Part shown: positions 7,245 through 13,708 of the stretch, piece after piece
Numbering within the stretch: position 1 is the first letter of the stretch
Layout: every line of letters begins with the position of its first letter
Source of the DNA: DAOVRL01 sp964459805
GTDB lineage: Bacteria > Planctomycetota > Phycisphaerae > Sedimentisphaerales > Anaerobacaceae
Length of the DNA stretch: 18,797 nt
Direction: 5' to 3'
Assembly (NCBI GenBank): GCA_964459805.1
Contig: CAYWOD010000047.1
Location: forward strand, 1 to 18,797
The notes under the pieces: generated by a model
What the model was told of the DNA's origin: nothing
Database searches by the model: none
The model's input: the letters and a program-made list of their open reading frames with translations, nothing else
Made by a program: the position numbers and the translations under genes

Positions 7245-8928
7245 ACCTGTTAGACCACCACAGGACAATATACCGCAAACAAAGCGACAGCGTGACATGC
7301 TGCTGCGTGTTGCCGGCGAATACGTTGAGCGGAATAATCCTGTCGGGCCGTTGTCCATTGACGAATTGCGAACGCATGCCGAGGCCGTTCTCAAAGCAGC
7401 GAACCTGAACGAGAAGTATTTGGACTATACGGGTGTTCTTGTAAACAATAAGGTCTGGCGTCGGACCGTGGCGGGTATCCCATTTGAAAAGCGTCTGTTG
7501 CTGCTGCCCAAGTGCCTGCGAAGCGAGGAGCAGTGCCGGGGCGAGTTCGATGAATTCGGTCTCGTGTGCGGGCATTGCGGGGGGTGTATTATTGATGAAT
7601 TCAAGAGCCAGGCCGAGCGTCTGGGCTACGCCGTGCTGATTGCGGAAGGTTCGCCCGTGGTGATGTCGCTCATCGAGACTGGGAAAGTCGAGGCGGTGGT
7701 TGGTGTTAGCTGTCTTTCAGTATTGGAGGGGGTTTTCCCGTATATGGAGGCAGGGGCCGTGCCGGGCATTGCAATCCCGCTGCTCCAGGACGGCTGTGCC
7801 AATACGAGCGTTGATGTAGATCGCCTCTGGGATGCGATTTACCAGAGCAGTGACGACCAGGCTCGTCGGCTTAACCTGGAGGATTTGCGAGGCCGGGTAA
7901 ATAGCTGGTTTACAAATGATTCCCTGGGAGAGCTGTTGACCGCAGCGGAGAACCAAACCGCAGAGCTGGCTCTAAAGTGGATGGCCAAAGTGGGCAAACG
8001 GTGGAGGCCCTTCCTTGCTGCCTGTGCGTATCAGGCCCTTGCGCCCAATGGCGACGGGACGCTTGCCCACGCCCTGCGCAAAGCCGGCGTTGCCGTGGAG
8101 TGTTTTCACAAAGCCTCCCTGATCCACGACGATATTGAGGATGGAGACGACTTGCGGTACGGCGAGAAAACGCTGCACGCCGAGTACGGGGTGCCCGTAG
8201 CCCTTAATGTCGGCGATTTTCTTCTTGGTGAGGGGTATCGTCTGTTGGTGGAGACCGAGGCCTCCGACGATTGCAGGACAAGAATGCTGGCCGCCGCCGT
8301 TCAAGGCCATCGCAATCTGTGTCTGGGCCAGGGAAATGAGCTTTCGTGGATGCGAAGGCCCCGGCCTCTAAGTGTTGCCGAGGTCATCAACATATTTCGG
8401 AAAAAGACCTCGCCTGCATTTGAGGTCGCCTTGAAGTTGGGCGCGATACTGGCTGGCCGCGGTGACGAGCTCAACGACGTGCTCGAACAGTACAGCCGGT
8501 CGCTCGGAATCGCATATCAGATTCGCGATGACATCGAGGACTTCCGGTCGATGGATGAGCAGCCGCACGCGCTCAATGCGATGCGTCCGTCGCTGCTGCT
8601 TGCACTGGCCCACGAGCGGGCGCAAGAGGCCCAAAAGAAAGTGCTCGCATCCGTCTGGAGCAGGTCTATAGAGCCCGGCTCTGTCGTCAAGGAGATCGAA
8701 GACGTATTGGCTCAGCTCAAAGTCGAACGCCTGGCCTCGGATTTGATGGAGTCTTACAAATCCAAGGCGATAGGCTGCCTTTATCAGCTCACCAACTCTG
8801 ATCTCAAAGCCCTGCTGCGAAGGGTGATAGGCAAGATATTCAATGATTTTGAAGTGATGGGTTGTTGCAATGACCATAAGGCAGGTCTGTCTGAGGGCAG
8901 CGTCTCGAGCGAGCCGTCTTCTAAGTGA
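7216..8928 (+). CDS. DUF116 domain fused to trans-isoprenyl diphosphate synthase
   Basis: A 570-residue two-domain protein. Residues about 90-205 are a DUF116 domain: LLLLPKCLR with C100, then C107, a C118-x2-C121-x2-C124 cluster, a VVGVSC stretch with C166, and QDGCANTSVD with C194. Its function is unknown; the cysteines suggest metal or Fe-S binding. Residues about 240-560 are a trans-polyprenyl diphosphate synthase: GKRWRP (260-265), first Asp-rich motif D305-D306-I-E-D309, second Asp-rich motif D438-D439-I-E-D442. Both DDxxD motifs are intact, so Mg-dependent condensation of IPP with an allylic diphosphate is likely. The loop after the second motif is short and lacks the usual Gly-Lys residues. 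I chose the ATG at 7216 because GAGGAG lies ten bases upstream; an in-frame ATG at 7174 has no such site. It overlaps the radical SAM gene by 29 bases. Product chain length cannot be judged. Confidence 0.88.
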   Translation: MQNGATIAVRPVRPPQDNIPQTKRQRDMLLRVAGEYVERNNPVGPLSIDELRTHAEAVLKAANLNEKYLDYTGVLVNNKVWRRTVAGIPFEKRLLLLPKCLRSEEQCRGEFDEFGLVCGHCGGCIIDEFKSQAERLGYAVLIAEGSPVVMSLIETGKVEAVVGVSCLSVLEGVFPYMEAGAVPGIAIPLLQDGCANTSVDVDRLWDAIYQSSDDQARRLNLEDLRGRVNSWFTNDSLGELLTAAENQTAELALKWMAKVGKRWRPFLAACAYQALAPNGDGTLAHALRKAGVAVECFHKASLIHDDIEDGDDLRYGEKTLHAEYGVPVALNVGDFLLGEGYRLLVETEASDDCRTRMLAAAVQGHRNLCLGQGNELSWMRRPRPLSVAEVINIFRKKTSPAFEVALKLGAILAGRGDELNDVLEQYSRSLGIAYQIRDDIEDFRSMDEQPHALNAMRPSLLLALAHERAQEAQKKVLASVWSRSIEPGSVVKEIEDVLAQLKVERLASDLMESYKSKAIGCLYQLTNSDLKALLRRVIGKIFNDFEVMGCCNDHKAGLSEGSVSSEPSSK

Positions 8929-9811
8929 CTCTGCTGCTCTTGTCGCCGGCTTCATTGGCAAACAGATTAACGAAGATGGTGGGTTCGCCGGGAGAAGCGG
9001 CCAAAGCGACCTCTATTATACACTCTTCGGTATCGAAGCTCTTTTGGCGTTGAAGGCGCACGTCCCTGCCAAGCGGACCACAAGTTACCTGCGGCAATTC
9101 GGCGAGGGCGATTCGCTGGATCTTGTCCACCTTGCCTGCCTCGCTCGCTGCTGGGCCGACATGTCGGAATTTCAAAGTATCGAAATTGAGGTGCCTTTGC
9201 GCGACGGCATCCTGCGACGGATCGAAGGTTACAGGTCTCCCGATGGCGCCTACAATAATTCAAGGCCGGCTCAGCACGGCACCGCCTACGGATGTTTTCT
9301 GGCTCTCGGGGCCTACCAGGATTTGAATGCGGATATGGAGAATGCCGCCGCCCTTGCCGATTGCGTAGAATCACTGCGGACCCCGGAGGGCGCCTATTCA
9401 AACGACCCGACCATGCAAATCGGGGCGACACCCGCTACAGCCGCGGCCCTGACAATTCTCCACTATCTTGACGAGCCGGTCTCCGACGCTTCGGCCAGGT
9501 GGCTGCTCTCGCAAGTGCATCCCAAAGGCGGTTTCGTCGCAGTGCCGGTGGCGGGCAGCTTCGGGATACCGGATCTGCTTTCCACCGCGACTGCTCTGCA
9601 CGCTTTGTCGCTGACAGGTGTTTCAACGGCCGGCATAACAGAGAATTGCCTCGATTTTCTCGACAGCCTCTGGAGCACTGAAGGGGCCTTTTGCGGGAGC
9701 TGGGCCGACCCAACCCTTGATTGCGAATACACCTACTACGGCCTCTTGTCGCTCGGACATTTAGGCGGAACCCCAGAGGCGAAAAAGGATGTTTCGGAAT
9801 CCGGGACATAA
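8870..9811 (+). CDS. Prenyltransferase/squalene-oxidase-repeat protein, single alpha/alpha barrel
   Basis: A 313-residue protein built of repeats like those of protein prenyltransferase beta subunits and terpene cyclases: NEDGGFAG (34-41), YYTLFGIEAL, SPDGAYNN, LSTATALHAL, and DCEYTYYGLLSLGHL (284-298). Its length fits one alpha/alpha barrel. In prenyltransferase beta subunits zinc is held by an Asp, a Cys two residues on, and a His in a D-x-x-H-T repeat; here the matching positions read DLLST and D-C-E-Y-T, so the His is replaced by Tyr and the zinc site seems lost. There is no DxDD motif either. It may be a carrier, regulatory or structural partner of the cyclase, or an enzyme with a different mechanism. 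The gene overlaps the end of the previous gene by 59 bases, with no strong ribosome-binding site, which suggests translational coupling. Confidence 0.82.
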   Translation: MTIRQVCLRAASRASRLLSDSAALVAGFIGKQINEDGGFAGRSGQSDLYYTLFGIEALLALKAHVPAKRTTSYLRQFGEGDSLDLVHLACLARCWADMSEFQSIEIEVPLRDGILRRIEGYRSPDGAYNNSRPAQHGTAYGCFLALGAYQDLNADMENAAALADCVESLRTPEGAYSNDPTMQIGATPATAAALTILHYLDEPVSDASARWLLSQVHPKGGFVAVPVAGSFGIPDLLSTATALHALSLTGVSTAGITENCLDFLDSLWSTEGAFCGSWADPTLDCEYTYYGLLSLGHLGGTPEAKKDVSESGT

Positions 9812-9813
9812 CT

Positions 9814-11670
9814 ATGGATATTGACGAAGTCGCTTTGGACAAAACGCTCAAGGCCCTCAAAGAGCGATTGATTCAATCGAGGCTGCCCGCAGGTCACTGG
9901 CGGGGCAGGCTCTCCGGCAGCGCACTGGCGACTGCAACCGCCGCCTTTGCTCTGTCGGTTGTCGATGGAGCAAAATATGGCCCGCTGATTCGCGATGGGC
10001 TCGACTGGCTCACCTCGAACCAAAATGCGGATGGCGGATGGGGGGATACGGTCTTAAGCCTCAGCAATATCAGCACGACTATGCTTTGCTGGTCGGCATT
10101 GACCGTAGCCGAGCAGTCCGGCCGTCATAAAGAGCCGCTCGCAAAGGCCGAGTCGTGGCTTGGCGATTTCGCCGGCAGTCTTGAACCGGGCGCCCTCTTA
10201 GAGGCCGTTGACCGGCAGTATGGCCGGGACCGAAGTTTCTCAGCACCTATTCTGACTATGTGTGCGCTGGCCGGCAGATTGGGAGACGCCGAACAAGCGT
10301 GGCAAAGAATTAAGCCCTTGCCTTTTGAATTGGCGATGTGTCCCCATCGCCTCTTCAAGTGGCTGCGACTACCTGTCGTAAGCTACGCCCTGCCCGCTTT
10401 GATTGCGATAGGACAGGCCGGCTATTATCATCGGAAACCTAAGAATCCCATCACGAGACTCATCCGGCTTCTCTCACGCAGCAGAACCCTTGACGTGCTC
10501 CGGCGCATACAGCCCGAAAACGGCGGGTTCCTTGAGGCAGCGCCCCTTACTGCCTTTGTCGTGATGAGCTTAGCCGCCGCCGGACAACGGGATAATCAGG
10601 TTGTTACAAGAGGCGCGGAATTCCTGGCCCGCTCGGTCACCGATGACGGCAGTTGGCCGATTGATACCAATCTCGCCACGTGGCTGACGACCTTGTCCGT
10701 AAACGCCTTTGCCGCCGCCGAGGATTTTGAGCAGATACTACCATCGGATAAACGCGAGAAGATTCGCCAAATGCTCCTCGAATCGCAGTATCGCCATGAG
10801 CACCCTTACACGCACGCGGCTCCCGGCGGATGGGCCTGGACAGCCTTGCCCGGAGCCGCTCCCGATGCCGACGATACCGCCGGCGCGCTAATCGCCCTGC
10901 ACAATCTTGGTCCTTCGGATAAGCGTGTCACCGAGGCAGCGGTCGCGGGGATAAAGTGGCTGCTCGGTGTGCAAAACAGCGATGGGGGGATTCCGACTTT
11001 TTGCCGGGGATGGACCGCCTTGCCCTTTGACCGCAGCGCCCCTGATCTAACCGCTCACGCTTTAGGGGCGTTCGGTGTTTGGTCTGACGGCGTACCGGAT
11101 TTTCTGCGAAGACGGGTGGCTGAGGCAATCAAGAAGGGGCTGGATTATTTGGAGCACGTCCAAAAAGAGGATGGTTCGTGGGTTCCATTATGGTTCGGTA
11201 ATCAGTTTGCGCCGAACCAGGAAAACCCGGTTTATGGCACGGCCCGCGTGCTGACAGGCCTGCACCGACTGCCTTGGAAGCTCACCTCTGCGTATGCGCC
11301 AATGCTCGGAAGGGCGGCTGAGTGGCTTTTGTCCGTTGAGAATCCGGATGGCGGATGGGGCGGCGCCAAATCAGTCAACTCATCTGTCGAAGAGACGGCT
11401 TTGGCTGTAGATGCCCTGGCTGAATTACTCCCGGGTGTAAACGCAGGGACGGCTGGCGCACAGGGGCAGTCCTTTCCGGCAGAAGCGGTGCAGTCGGCTG
11501 TCTCGAACGGCCTCTCCTGGCTCGTCAAACAGACCAGGGCCGGGACGTCAGTGACGCCTGCGCCTATCGGCCTGTACTTTGCAAGGTTATGGTATTTTGA
11601 AGACCTGTACCCGGTGATCTTTACCGTATCCGCCCTGCAGAAACTCAAAAACCTCCGCGGGATTGCATAA
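9814..11670 (+). CDS. Squalene-hopene-cyclase-type class II terpene cyclase
   Basis: A 618-residue protein, close to the usual length of about 630 for squalene-hopene cyclases. The catalytic acid motif D351-A-D353-D354 (APDADDTAG) is intact. QW-type repeats are at QNADGGW (70-76), QNSDGG (387-392), QKEDGSW (450-456) and ENPDGGW (509-515). The C-terminus (APIGLYFARLWYFEDLYP) matches the family end. The segment after DGSW reads VPLWFGNQFAPNQENPVYGT, longer than the YGRWGVNYIYGT-type segment of classical hopene cyclases. It should cyclise a linear polyprene by protonating a terminal isoprene, as a monotopic membrane protein. Its ATG is two bases after the stop of the previous gene; an in-frame ATG at 9721 lies deep inside that gene and is rejected. 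With a prenyl-diphosphate synthase in the operon but no squalene synthase in the window, the substrate may be squalene made elsewhere or a prenyl derivative. Confidence 0.9.
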   Translation: MDIDEVALDKTLKALKERLIQSRLPAGHWRGRLSGSALATATAAFALSVVDGAKYGPLIRDGLDWLTSNQNADGGWGDTVLSLSNISTTMLCWSALTVAEQSGRHKEPLAKAESWLGDFAGSLEPGALLEAVDRQYGRDRSFSAPILTMCALAGRLGDAEQAWQRIKPLPFELAMCPHRLFKWLRLPVVSYALPALIAIGQAGYYHRKPKNPITRLIRLLSRSRTLDVLRRIQPENGGFLEAAPLTAFVVMSLAAAGQRDNQVVTRGAEFLARSVTDDGSWPIDTNLATWLTTLSVNAFAAAEDFEQILPSDKREKIRQMLLESQYRHEHPYTHAAPGGWAWTALPGAAPDADDTAGALIALHNLGPSDKRVTEAAVAGIKWLLGVQNSDGGIPTFCRGWTALPFDRSAPDLTAHALGAFGVWSDGVPDFLRRRVAEAIKKGLDYLEHVQKEDGSWVPLWFGNQFAPNQENPVYGTARVLTGLHRLPWKLTSAYAPMLGRAAEWLLSVENPDGGWGGAKSVNSSVEETALAVDALAELLPGVNAGTAGAQGQSFPAEAVQSAVSNGLSWLVKQTRAGTSVTPAPIGLYFARLWYFEDLYPVIFTVSALQKLKNLRGIA

Positions 11671-11755
11671 CAGACCGCGCAGGGCGTGCAAGGGCAAGCT
11701 CGTCCCCACAAAAAGCGCCGAACTGGCAGCGGCGGCGCAAATCCAAGTATTTAGC

Positions 11756-11797
11756 CTGCGGCGCTTGCGTCCCGGCGCGCCGGGGTTTTACCGCAGG
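11756..11797 (+). terminator. Possible transcription terminator after the operon
   Basis: A perfect 14-base palindrome CCCGGCGCGCCGGG at 11771-11784 is followed by GTTTTA. An outer pair, CCTGCGG (11756 onward) and CCGCAGG (ending about 11797), can also pair around it. The T tract is only four bases long and the site lies 100 bases beyond the cyclase stop. No other feature is visible in the 249-base intergenic stretch before 11920. Confidence 0.35.
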
Positions 11798-11919
11798 TTA
11801 TGTCCCCTTATTCCTGATTACCACCGTTCAAAACGGTTCCATTCGCCGCACAAATAGGTTATCATAGTACCGGTTAAGTATGATGCAGTATGCTTTGTGA
11901 ACGAGGTAATATGAAATAG

Positions 11920-13080
11920 ATGTGCAACACTACGATAATCAGGCTGTCGCATTTGCGGGCCGGCCTTTTTCTTAGTTGTTTACTGATTCTAATTGGCAGC
12001 CATGACGCTGCTTGCGCAGCGCGAGCGAGAAGTAGGCCGAGGCTCAGAAGAGTCCCTTCACCGCGAGCCGAGTTGAATCCTGAAGATATCCCCTTCAAGA
12101 TCGTCTATGAGACTTATCGCAGGACCGGGGCTAAAGAGAACTGGGAATTGTTCCTGATGAACGCGGACGGCTCCGGCCAGGTCAATCTCACCAATACGCC
12201 CGACCTGGACGAAATGTATCCCCACGTCTCGCCGGACGCAACCAAGATATGTTTCGTCGTCGATGAAGGAACGGGCAGAAGAAAGATTCGAAGCGTCTAT
12301 TATATGAACATCGACGGGACCGGCCGCGTCAAAGTCGCCACAAACGCCCGACAGCCGTGCTGGAGCCCGGATTCCCAATACATCGCATACCTCAAGGGCG
12401 AGTTCGAGCGCTACAGCAGCAGGGAGTATGCGACCTCGGAGCTTTTCATCTACGACCTGCAGACCCGCCTGCGCAGGCAGCATCCGAACAAAAGGCTGGA
12501 GCACATTTACGCGATCTGCTGGTCGCCCGACGCCCGGTGGTTCACCGGGGCCGTGCAGGGAGGAATGGGCTACAGTGACGCCATTCTTGCTTTTGAGGCC
12601 GATGGGACGAGAGTCTTCGATCTGGAGAGGTGGGGAGTCAAGGGATGCAGGCCCGACCTTGGCCTTGACGGCACGACCCTGACCTGGGGCGAGACGGATT
12701 GGGATCTGTGCCTGGCCGATATCGACCTGACGTCGCAACTGCCCCGTGTTTCCAACGTTCGCCACATCCTCGGCTGTGTGCGAGCCGCCAAGGTCTATCA
12801 CGTGGATCTCTCGCCGGATGCTAAGTATCTTACTTTCAGCTACGGCCCGAAGAAAGGAGGCCAGCAAGTCGGCGGTATGGCCAAAGGCTGGAACATCTGC
12901 GTCGCCGATATGAGCGGCAAATGGGTAAAAATCACCACCGACGGAAAACACAACAAAGAGCCCGACTGGGTCCCTATTGCCCCTGCGGCCGGCACGGCGA
13001 AAACCGAGGATGAAAAATCGCCTATACAAAGGCTCTTGGCTCATCCGTTGATTCGCCGGGACACCCCTGAGAAGAAGTAA
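11920..13080 (+). CDS. Secreted TolB-like beta-propeller (PD40/WD40-like) protein
   Basis: A 386-residue protein with an N-terminal signal peptide (hydrophobic LFLSCLLILIG, then AACA). The rest is a set of PD40-type blades: ELFLMNADGSGQVNLT, HVSPDATKICFV, YYMNIDGTGRVKV, CWSPDSQYIAYL, ICWSPDARWFTGA, LSPDAKYLTFSY, ICVADMSGKWVKITTDG. Such propellers act as binding platforms in the periplasm; no enzymatic motif is visible. The start region is odd: a GAGG site at 11903-11906 is placed for an ATG at 11911, but that ATG is followed by AAA and an in-frame TAG before the ATG at 11920. Either translation starts at 11920 with a 13-base spacing, or a CAG-to-TAG change has shortened the signal peptide. 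There is no clear functional link to the upstream operon. Confidence 0.85.
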   Translation: MCNTTIIRLSHLRAGLFLSCLLILIGSHDAACAARARSRPRLRRVPSPRAELNPEDIPFKIVYETYRRTGAKENWELFLMNADGSGQVNLTNTPDLDEMYPHVSPDATKICFVVDEGTGRRKIRSVYYMNIDGTGRVKVATNARQPCWSPDSQYIAYLKGEFERYSSREYATSELFIYDLQTRLRRQHPNKRLEHIYAICWSPDARWFTGAVQGGMGYSDAILAFEADGTRVFDLERWGVKGCRPDLGLDGTTLTWGETDWDLCLADIDLTSQLPRVSNVRHILGCVRAAKVYHVDLSPDAKYLTFSYGPKKGGQQVGGMAKGWNICVADMSGKWVKITTDGKHNKEPDWVPIAPAAGTAKTEDEKSPIQRLLAHPLIRRDTPEKK

Positions 13081-13123
13081 CTTCGCTGATAACTCGCTTA
13101 ACCAATACAAGTGGGAACAGGTT

Positions 13124-13473
13124 ATGGATTTATTGAAGGTGTGCTTTCGGGTTCCGAACTGGGTGAGGGGATTTGTTGTGGTGGTGTTGGGTGTGGCGTT
13201 GGTCATGATAGGGCTGGTTGGGGTTGGATGTTCGGGCCCGCGGCGTGAGGTGGTTGTGGGGAAGATGAGCGCCGGTGGCGGCCTTATCTTCTACGAATGG
13301 GATGCAGGCCGCCAGAAGAGGCAGGCCGTGCTCAAGAAGGGATACGGGATGATGGTCTTCTACGATGTGTTTCAAAAGGATTCCTCGAGGAGATCAAAAC
13401 GTACTGCAGGCGGAAGGGGATCGTGTTTCAGCACGGCGATGACGAACTGTATGGAATCTGTACGTGTTTGTAG
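13124..13473 (+). pseudogene. Small lipoprotein gene with a one-base frameshift
   Basis: The frame from the ATG at 13124 encodes a hydrophobic signal sequence with a lipobox (VGVGC, Cys about residue 36), then a soluble part to about residue 84 (FYDVFQK). Beyond an A run at 13374-13377 this frame becomes Arg/Ser-rich and protein-like sequence moves to another frame: FLEEIKTYCRRKGIVF and so on to a TAG at 13471-13473. Adding one A to the run restores a continuous protein of about 116 residues. Without the repair the frame runs on to 13627 through a palindromic repeat, giving a nonsense tail. It is either a real inactivating deletion or an assembly error in the homopolymer. I do not recognise the family. 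The gene follows the beta-propeller gene by 43 bases, so they may form an operon. Confidence 0.65.
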
Positions 13474-13497
13474 GGAGAAGCCCCGGCGGCCCCGGCG

Positions 13498-13632
13498 GCT
13501 AATTAGTTCCTGTTGCGGAAACAGTATTTGTCATTCCTGCGAAAGCAGGAATCCAGGTTTTTCGATATGGACCCCTGCTTTCGCAGGGGTGACATCGTCG
13601 GTTTTGGCTTTCCGCAACAGATACTAATTAGC
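13498..13632. repeat. Palindromic two-hairpin repeat element (REP/MITE-like)
   Basis: The outer arms 13498-13521 and 13609-13632 are 24-base inverted repeats with two mismatches (GCTAATTAGT, then TGTTGCGGAAA). Between them are two perfect 8-bp hairpins: 13533-13552 with a GAAA loop and 13571-13590 with a TTTC loop. The two hairpins are inverted copies of one another that differ by matched changes (ATTCCTGC against ACCCCTGC). Read in frame, it gives the CHSCESRNPGFS and TPAFAGVTS peptides typical of a widespread bacterial intergenic repeat (from memory). It lies between the lipoprotein gene and the sulfatase gene. Confidence 0.8.
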
Positions 13633-13708
13633 GGTTGACGGTGATGGTGAAATCGGTTCTTATGGGGGCATGTTGACAGTTTTTAGGCTTATCGAGGAGT
13701 AAATTACG

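Noticed and set aside
8870..9811. Protein farnesyl/geranylgeranyl transferase beta subunit
   Set aside because: The zinc ligands are not in place and no alpha subunit is present.
12058..13206. Long minus-strand ORF (382 residues) opposite the beta-propeller gene
   Set aside because: The plus-strand frame encodes clear PD40 repeats; the antisense frame has no recognisable domain and follows from base composition.
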